Positions 1-7,689 are shown, numbered from the stretch's first letter. The stretch: DNA of 16,009 nt from Oscillospiraceae bacterium (GCA_020024175.1 JAHHUB010000018.1:1-16009); one strand, 5' to 3'. The notes: generated from the letters alone by a model not told the origin. Translations and numbers: made by a program.

Positions 1-1
1 A

Positions 2-892
2 AACACAGCAGAAAACCGTGAATATCTTCAAAACATCGGCACTTTGAAAGAAGCATGCCGAAAAGGAGTCATTTTAGAAGCAAAAGCAACTGTCTGTACC
101 GGAAGCCATGATTTAATAGTGGATTTAGGGTTTTCCAAAGGAATAATTCCCCGAGAGGAAGGAGCTTTGGGAATAACTGAAGGCACAGCTCGGGATATAG
201 CTCTTATTTCAAAAGTAAATAAACCTGTTTCATTTGTTGTAACAGATTTTAAAATTGATGAAAACGGAAATGTAATACCGGTTTTATCAAGAAGACTGGC
301 TCAGGAAAAATGTGTAGAAGACTATATTTCCCGTCTTGAAAGCGGAGATATTATAGATGCTCTTGTAACACATTTGGAGCCTTTCGGTGCATTTGTGGAT
401 ATAGGCTGCGGTATCCCCTCTCTGCTGCCTATAGATGCCATTTCAATTTCACGAATTTCCCACCCTGCTGACAGATTTTCCGCAGGTGATTTTATAAAAG
501 TAATTGTAAAAGATCATGAATCTGACAGCCGAATAACTTTAAGCCATAAGGAACTTTTGGGCACATGGGAAGAAAATGCCTCGCTTTTCTCCATAGGAGA
601 AACAGTGGGAGGCATTGTGCGTTCTGTGGAAAGCTATGGCATTTTTGTGGAACTCACACCCAATTTGGCAGGTCTTGCCGAACCTAAAGAAGGGGTTTAT
701 CCCGGTCAGCAAGCCGGTGTCTACATAAAAAACATAATTCCTGACAAAATGAAAGTAAAGTTAATTGTGGTGGACTCTTTTGACAATCCCCGTCCGCCTG
801 AAAATCTAAAATACTTTTACAGCGAAAATCACATCAAACATTGGCAGTATTCGCCTGAATTTTGCGAAAAAAACATAAGCTCTGATTTTTAG
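2..892 (+). CDS. S1 RNA-binding domain protein (ribosomal protein S1-like), 5' partial
   Basis: The reading frame is open to the left edge, so the true start lies outside the window; the TTG at 44 is only the first start-like codon inside it. What remains is about 296 residues with three consecutive S1-type (OB-fold) units. The first is degenerate. The second begins at GDIIDALVTHLEPFGAFVDI and ends near SRITLSHKEL. The third begins at GETVGGIVRSVESYGIFVEL. The GAFVDI and GIFVEL strands are the typical RNA-binding face of S1 repeats. The C-terminus (FDNPRPPENLKYFY) is not a recognised domain. Family members are cytoplasmic RNA binders, either ribosome-associated S1 homologues or S1-like regulators. 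With few repeats this is likely the short clostridial S1-like type rather than a full-length RpsA, but the missing N-terminus prevents a decision. It converges with radC, 3 nt apart, with no terminator between. Confidence 0.85.
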   Translation, partial: NTAENREYLQNIGTLKEACRKGVILEAKATVCTGSHDLIVDLGFSKGIIPREEGALGITEGTARDIALISKVNKPVSFVVTDFKIDENGNVIPVLSRRLAQEKCVEDYISRLESGDIIDALVTHLEPFGAFVDIGCGIPSLLPIDAISISRISHPADRFSAGDFIKVIVKDHESDSRITLSHKELLGTWEENASLFSIGETVGGIVRSVESYGIFVELTPNLAGLAEPKEGVYPGQQAGVYIKNIIPDKMKVKLIVVDSFDNPRPPENLKYFYSENHIKHWQYSPEFCEKNISSDF

Positions 893-895
893 GTT

Positions 896-1594
896 TTATA
901 AAAATCCCGATTGTCCCATTGATACAAAATCATACCCAAGCTCATTGTCAGATGCACTGAATATAAGATGATCCACCAAATATACCGAAAGCTTTTTCAA
1001 AATATCTCTAAGTTCCAGAGTAGTGGTAATATCCGCTTTTGATGGAATTGCAAAACCTCTGGGATGATTATGGGATACCACCACCTGTACAGCTCCTGTT
1101 CTAAGAGCTATTTCTGCAATTTTTCTGGGATTTACCGAAGTTGAATTTACTGTACCTCTGGAAACTTTTTCACAGCTTATTAAATGACCGTTGCTGTCCA
1201 AACATATTAGATATACTATTTCATCTGTCTGACCTATATATTTAGGCCCAAGAAATTTTCCCATTTTTTCCGTTGAGCTTAAATCAGTGAGATTTTTTAC
1301 TTTATCGGTTCTGTAGTATCTGCACATATTGGGAACAAGCTTTAAAAGTATTGCAGTTTTTTCTCCCACACCCTCCACTTTCATAAGTTCGTCCTCGGAT
1401 GCTTCCAGCACAGCACTGAAAGAACCGAATCTTTCAATCAAAGCCTTGGCTACAGGTTTGGTATCTGCTCTGGGTATACTGTAGAAAAGCAAAAGTTCCA
1501 GCACCTCATATGGCTTAAAAGACTCTAGCTGATTATCTGCAATATATCTTTCACGAAGTCTTTGTCTGTGTCCTTTTGTCTCATCTTCAGTCAT
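896..1594 (-). CDS. radC: RadC family protein (JAB/MPN domain, UPF0758)
   Basis: This is a 232-residue protein of the usual RadC length. Residues about 45-90 form a helix-hairpin-helix region (FGSFSAVLEA, VEGVGEKTAILL). Residues about 105-225 form the RadC/JAB domain with a complete JAMM metal site: His175 and His177 in SHNHPRG, then Ser185 and Asp188 in PSKAD. Family members were once named as DNA repair proteins, but that role is not established; the JAMM site implies a zinc-dependent hydrolase fold, and the HhH region suggests DNA contact. The ATG at 1594 follows AAGGAG (1607-1612) at 12 nt. The gene is divergent from the HAD gene, with back-to-back promoters, and has no obvious partner on its strand. 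The family call is secure and the biochemical role is unknown. Confidence 0.95.
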   Translation of the reverse strand: MTEDETKGHRQRLRERYIADNQLESFKPYEVLELLLFYSIPRADTKPVAKALIERFGSFSAVLEASEDELMKVEGVGEKTAILLKLVPNMCRYYRTDKVKNLTDLSSTEKMGKFLGPKYIGQTDEIVYLICLDSNGHLISCEKVSRGTVNSTSVNPRKIAEIALRTGAVQVVVSHNHPRGFAIPSKADITTTLELRDILKKLSVYLVDHLIFSASDNELGYDFVSMGQSGFL

Positions 1595-1631
1595 TCTCTT
1601 TTACATCTCCTTAAATTAAATAATATATTTT

Positions 1632-1660
1632 ATTATGCAATATTTTCTTTTTATAGTCAA
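1632..1660 (-). promoter_or_regulatory. Predicted sigma-A promoter of radC
   Basis: On the minus strand TTGACT (1655-1660) is followed by a 17-nt spacer and CATAAT (1632-1637). The predicted start of transcription is about 30 nt upstream of the radC start codon. Confidence 0.6.
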
Positions 1661-1686
1661 GCACAGCTCTTATAAATCTTTATCTA

Positions 1687-1715
1687 TTGCAAAAAATATT
1701 TTTTCAGACTATAAT
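1687..1715 (+). promoter_or_regulatory. Predicted sigma-A promoter of the HAD-rluA-rlmN operon
   Basis: TTGCAA (1687-1692), a 17-nt spacer and a consensus TATAAT (1710-1715) precede the HAD gene by 38 nt. Its -35 element lies 26 nt from the -35 of the divergent radC promoter. Confidence 0.7.
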
Positions 1716-1753
1716 TACTATAATATTTTAATGAAAGTGAGATTTAATTTAAT

Positions 1754-2401
1754 ATGAAAATAACAGGCTGTATATTTGACCTTGACGGAACTCTCCTTGA
1801 CTCAATGAAACTTTGGTCAAACGTAGGACATGATTATATTGTTTCTATGGGTAAAAATCCCCATGATGATTTAGACAAAAAACTTCGTGAAATGAGTATG
1901 CAGCAAGCTTCCGCTTATTTTATAGAAGACTATGGCATAGTAAAATCCCCAGAGGAAATAGCTCAGGGAATAAATGATATAATGGAAGACAACTATAAAT
2001 ATCGTGCTTTCCCCAAAGAAGGGGTTATAGATTTTCTAGAAGATATGATGAAAAAAGGCGTTAAAATGTGTATAGCCTCCGCTACAGACACTTATTTGAT
2101 TGAATATGCTCTAAAAGCCAATAACATGGAAAAATACTTTAAAAAAATTTTTTCCTGTACTGATATAGGCAGTGGAAAAGACAAACCGCATATTTACAAC
2201 GAAGCTCTTAAATTTCTGGGTACCGACAAGGAAACCACTTATGTTTTTGAGGACGCTTTATATGCCGTAAACACCCTTAAAGACAACAATTTCAAAGTGG
2301 TGGGAATAGCCGATGAATTTTCCGATGACCACAGGGAATTTATTAAAAACAAAGCAGATATTTTTGTAAATTCATTTTGTGAATTAAAAGATATTTTTTA
2401 A
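1754..2401 (+). CDS. HAD superfamily phosphatase (beta-phosphoglucomutase-like, subfamily IA)
   Basis: The 215-residue protein carries all four HAD motifs. Motif I is FDLDGTLLDS with nucleophile Asp9 and acid/base Asp11. Motif II is around IASAT (Ser109/Thr111). Motif III is Lys144 in KDKPHIY. Motif IV is FEDA with Glu166-Asp167. An alpha-helical cap, typical of subfamily IA, occupies about residues 16-85. Such enzymes remove or move phosphate on small cytoplasmic metabolites such as sugar phosphates, phosphoglycolate and nucleotides; the substrate cannot be read from the sequence. It is the first gene of an operon: 11 nt separate its stop from the RluA gene, whose weak AAGG ribosome site overlaps this stop codon. 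The start has only a weak upstream site (AGTGAG, 1736-1741). Confidence 0.9.
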   Translation: MKITGCIFDLDGTLLDSMKLWSNVGHDYIVSMGKNPHDDLDKKLREMSMQQASAYFIEDYGIVKSPEEIAQGINDIMEDNYKYRAFPKEGVIDFLEDMMKKGVKMCIASATDTYLIEYALKANNMEKYFKKIFSCTDIGSGKDKPHIYNEALKFLGTDKETTYVFEDALYAVNTLKDNNFKVVGIADEFSDDHREFIKNKADIFVNSFCELKDIF

Positions 2402-2412
2402 GGTTTTACACT

Positions 2413-3426
2413 ATGAAAGAATTTATCATAAAAGAAAATGATGCCAATCAGAGAATGGATAAATTTATCGGCAAATCCGTTCCAAATCTGCCTAAATCCA
2501 TGATGTACAAATACATTCGCACAAAACGCATTAAATTAAACGGTAAAAAATGTGATATTTCCACACGCCTGTCTGTAGGAGATATAGTTGAAATGTACAT
2601 AAACGATGAGTTTTTTGTTGAAAACCAGGAAAAATACGAATTTTTACAAGCTAAAAATGATATTGACATTGTTTATGAAGATGAAAACATCATGCTTATA
2701 AACAAACCTCAGGGTTTGGTTGTACATGAGGACAATGAACACACCACTGATACCCTTATAAATCGTATTCTCCGTTACCTGTATGAAAAAGGTGAATATA
2801 ATCCCGACATGGAGCTTAGTTTTACCCCATCTCTCTGTAACAGAATTGACAGAAATACCTGTGGCTTTGTAATTTTGGCTAAAAATGCAGAAGCACTTCG
2901 TGAGATGAATGAAATTGTCAAAGAAAGAATGGTTACAAAAAAATATCTTTGTATTGTTCATGGAATTCCTAAAAATAAATCCGACACCTTAAAAGATTTT
3001 CTATATAAGGACAGCAGTAAAAACACTGTAACCATCACAAAAAAACCAAACAGTGAAACCAAAACAGTTATTACCAAATACACTGTGATAAAGTCAAAAG
3101 GTGAATTTTCACTTTTGGAAGTTGAGCTTATCACAGGAAGAACACACCAAATACGTGCTCATATGGCATATATCGGTCATCCTTTAGTTGGAGATACCAA
3201 ATACGGATTTAACCGCGACAACAAAGGCACAGGGTTTAAATATCAGGCTCTTTGTGCCTATAAGCTCAGCTTTGAACCGGATGAAAGTATTAAACTCCTA
3301 TCCTATCTTAAAGGGAAAACTTTTGAAATCAAAAACATTGATTTTGCAGATAAATTTTTAAAAGGTGAGCTTTTTGAAAATACTTCCCCATCTTACAAAT
3401 CAAACACAATAAAAACTAAACACTAA
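2413..3426 (+). CDS. RluA family pseudouridine synthase with S4 domain
   Basis: The 337-residue protein has an N-terminal S4 RNA-binding domain (about residues 12-65, with YIRTKRIKLNGKK) followed by the RluA catalytic domain. The catalytic Asp146 sits in the signature RIDRNTCGFVILAK (family form RLDxxTSG). The second signature, GRTHQIRAHMAYIGHPLVGD, is at about residues 242-261. Enzymes of this layout (RluC/RluD type) isomerise uridines to pseudouridine in 23S rRNA; which positions are used cannot be told here. One oddity is Cys150 where most homologues have Ser in the TSG triplet; Cys occurs in clostridial members, so loss of activity is not implied. It is co-transcribed with the HAD gene and the following radical SAM methyltransferase, whose ribosome site begins right at this gene's stop. 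Confidence 0.92.
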   Translation: MKEFIIKENDANQRMDKFIGKSVPNLPKSMMYKYIRTKRIKLNGKKCDISTRLSVGDIVEMYINDEFFVENQEKYEFLQAKNDIDIVYEDENIMLINKPQGLVVHEDNEHTTDTLINRILRYLYEKGEYNPDMELSFTPSLCNRIDRNTCGFVILAKNAEALREMNEIVKERMVTKKYLCIVHGIPKNKSDTLKDFLYKDSSKNTVTITKKPNSETKTVITKYTVIKSKGEFSLLEVELITGRTHQIRAHMAYIGHPLVGDTKYGFNRDNKGTGFKYQALCAYKLSFEPDESIKLLSYLKGKTFEIKNIDFADKFLKGELFENTSPSYKSNTIKTKH

Positions 3427-3440
3427 AGGAGAAATCATAA

Positions 3441-4463
3441 TTGAAAAATTTTTACGGAGTTTCTTTTTCCGAATTGTCAGATTATCTCCTGAGTTTGGAA
3501 GAAAATCCAGCCAAAACCAAAATAATATTTTCTGCAGTATACAGGGATAAAATCTCTGATTTTTCTGAAATAATCAACCTAAAGGGAAGTTTAATACAAA
3601 AACTTTCCCAAGATTTTTCTCTTTCCCTGCCCAAAATGATAAATAGGCTTTCTGATGATGAAGCTGAAAAAATGCTTTTTGCCATGGATGATGATAAAAT
3701 TATCGAAGCGGCAGTTATGAAGCAAAAATATGGCAACAGCCTGTGCATATCTTCTCAAATAGGCTGCAATATGAATTGTGCATTCTGCCGCAGCGGTAAA
3801 AATAAAAAAGAACGCAATCTGGAAACCTCTGAAATGGTGGGACAAATCATGTTTATGGAAAGAGAATTAAACATGAAAATCTCCACTGTTACCATTATGG
3901 GAATAGGTGAACCTTTTGATAATTATGACAATGTGATGAAATCCATTGACATAATAAATTGCCCCTATGGTTTTTATCTGGGACAAAGACATATTTCTCT
4001 TTCCACTTGCGGAATTGTACCGAAAATCCATGAATTTTCAAAACGGGAAAATATAAATTCTCTGGCAATAAGCCTTCATGCCCCAAATGATGAAATAAGA
4101 AATCTCCTTATGCCGATAAATAAAACTTATCCGTTAAAAGAACTTATAAATGCTGTAAAAGACTTTTGCAGTACTGCCAACAAGCGTGTTTTTATGGAAT
4201 ATATTATGCTTTCCAGCATAAATGACAGTGTTGAAAATGCCGCAGAGCTTGCCGATCTTCTAAAAGATATAAACTGTACAGTAAACCTGATTCCCTATAA
4301 TGACACGGAAATAGAGGGCTTTAGCCGTAGCAGTATGAATCAAATGATGAAGTTTTACGATGTGTTAAAGAAAAACCACATAAGGGTTACTATGAGAAGG
4401 GAGTTCGGAAGTTCCATAAAAGCCGCCTGTGGACAGCTTAAATCCGATTATATAAAAATATAA
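3441..4463 (+). CDS. rlmN: RlmN/Cfr family radical SAM RNA (adenine-C2) methyltransferase
   Basis: The 340-residue protein has the family's full catalytic set. The 4Fe-4S cluster cysteines are Cys109, Cys113 and Cys116 (GCNMNCAFC). Cys102 seven residues before them and Cys330 in AACGQL correspond to the resolving and methyl-carrying cysteines of RlmN. Glu89, 13 residues before Cys102, matches the spacing in E. coli RlmN. SAM- and substrate-binding blocks GIGEP, SLHAPNDEIRNLLMP and VNLIPYN are present. RlmN methylates C2 of A2503 in 23S rRNA and A37 of some tRNAs. The segment after the cluster (CRSGKNKKERNL) differs from the usual CASTLGG/CATGxxG-x-RNL form and the gene is not beside the usual fmt/prpC/rsgA set, so it may be a second paralogue. 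TTG start: AAAGGAG (3425-3431) lies 9 nt upstream. It is last in the operon. Confidence 0.88.
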   Translation: MKNFYGVSFSELSDYLLSLEENPAKTKIIFSAVYRDKISDFSEIINLKGSLIQKLSQDFSLSLPKMINRLSDDEAEKMLFAMDDDKIIEAAVMKQKYGNSLCISSQIGCNMNCAFCRSGKNKKERNLETSEMVGQIMFMERELNMKISTVTIMGIGEPFDNYDNVMKSIDIINCPYGFYLGQRHISLSTCGIVPKIHEFSKRENINSLAISLHAPNDEIRNLLMPINKTYPLKELINAVKDFCSTANKRVFMEYIMLSSINDSVENAAELADLLKDINCTVNLIPYNDTEIEGFSRSSMNQMMKFYDVLKKNHIRVTMRREFGSSIKAACGQLKSDYIKI

Positions 4464-4500
4464 AGTGATAAAATAATTCATATTTTCCTAAATACAAAGA

Positions 4501-4545
4501 TAAACCCGAAAATCACATATAAAAATTATGTGATTTTCGGGTTTA
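4501..4545. terminator. Bidirectional intrinsic terminator between rlmN and the DUF1846 gene
   Basis: A perfect 19-bp inverted repeat (4501-4519 and 4527-4545) with a 7-nt loop lies 38 nt past the rlmN stop. T-rich sequence follows on the plus strand. The two flanking genes converge, so it can serve both. It lies about 90 nt past the DUF1846 stop. Confidence 0.85.
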
Positions 4546-4637
4546 TTTCTGTAAATTATGTAATTGCTCTGTTTACCAGCCAATTTTAAAATTATAAAAC
4601 TTTATGTTTTTAAGCCAATAATAGGACGGTTCTGTAA

Positions 4638-6128
4638 CTACATATCAAAAAATAAATTTTTTCCTGGGAAAACAGGATCACAGGTGGTTTGTACACCTAA
4701 TTTTCTCAAAGTGCTTTCATCTCCGTAATGCAGCATTTGTGTGGAGTGCAAATCACAGTTTCTGAAATCCTTCAAAAATTTTATGGCAAATTCAGCTGTG
4801 GGGTTAAATGAGGCAGAAATACAAACTGCCGAAAGCACATCATCAAGTTTAAGCACATCGGAACGGCTTCCCAATACATCAACTTTAAGTTTAAGCATAG
4901 GTTCTAAAGCCAAAGCTGAAATAAGCTGTAATTTATCATCTATCCCTGCCATTACTTTCAGTGCATTAAGTATACAGGAACTGGTGGCACTCATAATACC
5001 TGTAGCTCTGCCTGTGATAATTCTTCCGTCATTAAGTTCTATTGCAACTGCTGGAGCGTTTTTAGCTTTTGCTTTTTCTCTTGCCGGAACAACACATCTT
5101 CTGTCCTCCGGTTTTAAATCAAGCTGAACCATAATAGCGCGGATTTTTTCAACGGTTTCTGTGCTTTCCTTACCCTGTTTATTTGCACATACTCCTTTTA
5201 AGTATCTTCTTATTACTTCCTGTTTGCAGGCTTCTATACATACTTCATCATCAGAGATAGCATATCCTGCCATATTTACACCCATATCTGTAGGACTGCG
5301 GTAAAAATTTTCATCTCCTGTGATTTTTCCGATAATGGTTCTCACAATAGGAAAGGCTTCAATATCTCTGTTATAGTTTACGGTAGAAACGCCATATGCT
5401 TCCAAATGATAGGGGTCAATCATATTTACATCCATAAGATCTGCTGTGGCTGCTTCATAAACAAGATTTACCGGGTGTTTGAGAGGAAGATTCCAAACAG
5501 GGAATGTTTCAAATTTAGCATAACCTGATTTAATACCTCTTTTGCTGTCATGGTACATCTGGGAAAGACAGGTGGCAAGCTTACCTGAACCGGGGCCAGG
5601 AGCTGTAACTACAACCAAAGGTTTGGTAGTTTCAATATATGGGTTAGAGCCGAAACCATCTTCACTCACTATATGATTTATATCATTGGGGTAGCCTGAT
5701 ATGGGTTTATGAATGTAGTTTTTTACCCCCAGAATATTCATTTTGTTGACAAATCTGTCCACAGCTTCCTGACCTGTGTACTGGGTGATAACCACACAGT
5801 TTACACTGATACCCATTTCGGTTATATCATCGATAAGACGAAGTAAATCCATTTCATAGGAAATACCCAAATCAGAACGAATTTTTGTTTTTTCAATATC
5901 GGATGCACTTATACAGAAAATAATTTCAGCTTCATTTCTCATTTCATAAAGAAGGCCGATTTTTCCGGATGCATCAAATCCCGGCAGAACTCTTGCAGCA
6001 TGAAAGTCATCAAAAAGTTTACCACCAAATTCCAAGTACAGTTTTCCGTTAAATTTTTCTATTCTTTCTTCTATACATTCTCTTTGTTTTTTTAAATATT
6101 TATCTTTATCAAATCCTATTTTATTCAC
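4638..6128 (-). CDS. DUF1846 (UPF0371) family protein
   Basis: This is a full-length DUF1846 protein (496 residues from the chosen start). It shows the family's conserved N-terminal block (IGFDKDKYLKKQ, YLEFGGKLFDDFHAARVLPGF). A P-loop-like glycine-rich segment, TAPGPGSGKLATCLSQ, lies near residues 175-190, followed by the FPVWNLPLKHPVNLVYEAATADL block. The C-terminal half carries VELNDGRIITG-type strands and a STLRKLGV segment. The biochemical role of the family is unknown; the glycine-rich loop suggests nucleotide or phosphate binding, which is inference. The longest frame starts at a GTG at 6137, but that would place the Shine-Dalgarno over the start. GTG at 6128 has GGGGTG 6 nt upstream and gives the usual family N-terminus. 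A separate promoter is visible upstream. No signal peptide or membrane segment is seen. Confidence 0.93.
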   Translation of the reverse strand: MNKIGFDKDKYLKKQRECIEERIEKFNGKLYLEFGGKLFDDFHAARVLPGFDASGKIGLLYEMRNEAEIIFCISASDIEKTKIRSDLGISYEMDLLRLIDDITEMGISVNCVVITQYTGQEAVDRFVNKMNILGVKNYIHKPISGYPNDINHIVSEDGFGSNPYIETTKPLVVVTAPGPGSGKLATCLSQMYHDSKRGIKSGYAKFETFPVWNLPLKHPVNLVYEAATADLMDVNMIDPYHLEAYGVSTVNYNRDIEAFPIVRTIIGKITGDENFYRSPTDMGVNMAGYAISDDEVCIEACKQEVIRRYLKGVCANKQGKESTETVEKIRAIMVQLDLKPEDRRCVVPAREKAKAKNAPAVAIELNDGRIITGRATGIMSATSSCILNALKVMAGIDDKLQLISALALEPMLKLKVDVLGSRSDVLKLDDVLSAVCISASFNPTAEFAIKFLKDFRNCDLHSTQMLHYGDESTLRKLGVQTTCDPVFPGKNLFFDM

Positions 6129-6134
6129 AGAATA

Positions 6135-6140
6135 CACCCC
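6135..6140 (-). promoter_or_regulatory. Ribosome binding site deciding the DUF1846 start
   Basis: GGGGTG on the minus strand lies 6 nt before GTG 6128. It overlaps the alternative GTG at 6137, making the upstream start unlikely. Confidence 0.6.
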
Positions 6141-6165
6141 AAGTCTGTTTTTTAATATATTATTT

Positions 6166-6194
6166 ATTGTATCATAAATAATATATCAATTCAA
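6166..6194 (-). promoter_or_regulatory. Predicted sigma-A promoter of the DUF1846 gene
   Basis: On the minus strand TTGAAT (6189-6194), a 17-nt spacer and TACAAT (6166-6171) with an extended TGA in front. The -35 begins just past the cwlD stop codon, so DUF1846 can be transcribed separately. An A/T inverted repeat (6153-6166 with 6175-6188, one mismatch) covers the -10 and spacer; it is not followed by T residues on the minus strand and is not a terminator for cwlD. Confidence 0.6.
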
Positions 6195-6196
6195 CA

Positions 6197-6937
6197 TCAT
6201 ACCTGACTTTTTTCAAAATCCTCAGCAAAAAACTCATCTATCCCTTTTAAAATTGCAAAAGCTATGTTTTTTTGGTAATCTTCATTTTTTAATTTTGCCA
6301 GTTCCTCCGGATTGGAAATAAATCCACATTCGATTATCACTCCGCAGTTTGGACTGTATTCCAAAAGATAATACTCTTTTCCCGAAGATTTTTCAATTCT
6401 CCTGTTGCTGCTGTCTGCAATTTCTTTTATGCTTTTTTGTATATAGGAGGCAAGAATTTGACTTTTAGGCTTTTTATCATTGTAAAAAACCTGAGCTCCT
6501 TTTATACTTTTGTCGGGAAATTTATTTTGGTGTATTGAAATAAACAGTGCATTGGGGTTATTTTTCAGTATTTCCAATCGATTATTCATGTCAGCTACTT
6601 TCTTTTCTCTTATAGTTTTGGCATTTTCAGGTAAAATTATATTGTCATCACTGCGGGTAATTATTACATCATAACCCGCTAATTTAAGCATATCCTGAAG
6701 CTTTAATCCTATATCAAGGTTTATATTTTTTTCTTCTGTGCCATCATCAGCCACTGCTCCCCCGTCAAAACCGCCATGACCTATATCCAAAACTACGGTT
6801 TTTCCGTCTGCTGATTCATTTTTCATAACAGAAACATATGATTTTAAATCCAATATTTCCAAAGCCAAATTTCCTATACTTATAACCAGTGCCAAAAACA
6901 ATGCAAAAATAAATTTATTTTGGTATTTTTCTTTCAT
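6197..6937 (-). CDS. cwlD: N-acetylmuramoyl-L-alanine amidase, CwlD type
   Basis: The 246-residue protein has a cytoplasmic N-terminus, one membrane/signal-anchor segment (about residues 9-29, FIFALFLALVISIGNLALEIL) and an Amidase_3 domain (about 47-237). The zinc ligands are His54 in DIGHGG, Glu69 in DGTEEKN and His136 in SIHQN, and the catalytic Glu203 is in IIECGF. The DGTEEKNINLDI and GFISNPEEL blocks are those of CwlD. CwlD removes the peptide side chain from muramic acid during muramic-lactam formation in the spore cortex, which implies a spore-former. The start at 6937 is preferred over the upstream TTG (6961) because AGAGGAGGG lies 9 nt before it. No sigma-A promoter is obvious upstream; a sigma-E-like candidate is listed separately. 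A plain vegetative amidase is possible but less likely. Confidence 0.9.
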   Translation of the reverse strand: MKEKYQNKFIFALFLALVISIGNLALEILDLKSYVSVMKNESADGKTVVLDIGHGGFDGGAVADDGTEEKNINLDIGLKLQDMLKLAGYDVIITRSDDNIILPENAKTIREKKVADMNNRLEILKNNPNALFISIHQNKFPDKSIKGAQVFYNDKKPKSQILASYIQKSIKEIADSSNRRIEKSSGKEYYLLEYSPNCGVIIECGFISNPEELAKLKNEDYQKNIAFAILKGIDEFFAEDFEKSQV

Positions 6938-6946
6938 ATTTACACA

Positions 6947-6955
6947 CCCTCCTCT
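6947..6955 (-). promoter_or_regulatory. Ribosome binding site deciding the cwlD start
   Basis: AGAGGAGGG on the minus strand ends 9 nt before ATG 6937. It lies within the extended reading frame that begins at 6961, so it excludes the longer start. Confidence 0.75.
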
Positions 6956-6960
6956 CATCA

Positions 6961-6989
6961 AAAATATGATTTTTATTTTTTAATTATGC
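6961..6989 (-). promoter_or_regulatory. Possible sigma-E-type sporulation promoter of cwlD
   Basis: On the minus strand GCATAAT (6983-6989), 14 nt, then CATATTTT (6961-6968). This resembles the sigma-E consensus (ATA-containing -35, CATAnnnT -10, 13-15 nt spacer). The surroundings are AT-rich, so chance matches are easy. Confidence 0.3.
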
Positions 6990-7076
6990 TGTTTTGCCAC
7001 CAAAGCATAAAAGTTTGCCTGATTTTAATTTTACTGTATTTTAACTTAAATTTATGTAAGTATACTTGCAAAAAAA

Positions 7077-7120
7077 CACCCACATATAAGAAATGGTGTA
7101 AATCATTTCACTTGTGGGTG
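7077..7120 (-). terminator. Intrinsic terminator of mazF
   Basis: Outer stem CACCCACA (7077-7084) with TGTGGGTG (7113-7120), inner stem GAAATG (7090-7095) with CATTTC (7104-7109), 8-nt loop. On the minus strand a run of seven T residues follows (complement of 7070-7076). It lies about 60 nt past the mazF stop and separates mazF from cwlD. Confidence 0.8.
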
Positions 7121-7182
7121 CATGTAAATATAAATCTCTGTATAAAGTTTTAATCACTTTTTCTTTAAGAAAATCCTGTATT

Positions 7183-7548
7183 TTAAAATGTCTGTATATT
7201 TTGATCTCCCAAACCGAAACTCACTGATAAACCGTGGTCTATTTTATTCATGGCACCATTATCCAGTTTTCCCATTCTTTCTTTAAGTCTTTGTTTATCC
7301 AAAGTACGTATCTGTTCCAGCAGAACTACCGAATCCTTGGAAAGTCCACAGCCTTCCGAGTTAAGTTCTATATGAGTGGGAAGCTTGGATTTTTCTTTCT
7401 GACTGGTAATTGCTGCCGCTATTACAGTTGGACTGAACCTGTTTCCTACATCATTTTGTATAATTAAAACGGGGCGTACACCACCTTGTTCGGAGCCCAC
7501 CACAGGACTTAAATCAGCATAATATATTTCTCCTCTTTTTATATTCAT
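7183..7548 (-). CDS. mazF: MazF/PemK family endoribonuclease (EndoA/NdoA type)
   Basis: The 121-residue protein reads along its whole length like Bacillus subtilis EndoA: KRGEIYYADLSPVVGSEQGG, RPVLIIQND, NRFSPTVI, LLEQIRTLDKQRL. The catalytic pair of this family, Arg25 in GGVRP and Thr48 in AAITSQ, is intact. Such enzymes are sequence-specific, ribosome-independent mRNA interferases; the B. subtilis enzyme cuts at UACAU. ATG 7548 follows GGAGTG at about 8-9 nt. Upstream, 7549-7690 holds no antitoxin-like ORF, and beyond it is the terminator of the lipoprotein operon. The gene therefore seems monocistronic, flanked by terminators on both sides. No convincing promoter could be fixed in the AT-rich gap, although several TATAAT-like boxes occur. 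Confidence 0.95.
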   Translation of the reverse strand: MNIKRGEIYYADLSPVVGSEQGGVRPVLIIQNDVGNRFSPTVIAAAITSQKEKSKLPTHIELNSEGCGLSKDSVVLLEQIRTLDKQRLKERMGKLDNGAMNKIDHGLSVSFGLGDQNIQTF

Positions 7549-7689
7549 TATAAATCACACTCCGTATGTTTTACGCAAATTATAAATTCATATTTGTCGT
7601 ATTAATATATTTGCCTTTTCATTTAATTTTTAAACATACCTGATTATATTTTATTTAGAAATTTTTATTTTGACACTGAGAAAAAATAT

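Noticed and set aside
4578..4618. Direct repeat AGCCAAT (twice, 34 nt apart) as a regulatory or integration repeat
   Set aside because: Only 7 nt long, lies between convergent genes, and no mobile-element genes adjoin it.
4741..5127. 128-codon plus-strand frame inside the DUF1846 gene
   Set aside because: Antisense shadow of a well-conserved gene; no ribosome site and a serine-rich composition typical of reverse-frame artefacts.
6920..7153. 77-codon plus-strand frame over the cwlD upstream region and mazF terminator
   Set aside because: It overlaps the cwlD start and the mazF terminator hairpin, has low-complexity AT-driven composition and no good ribosome site.
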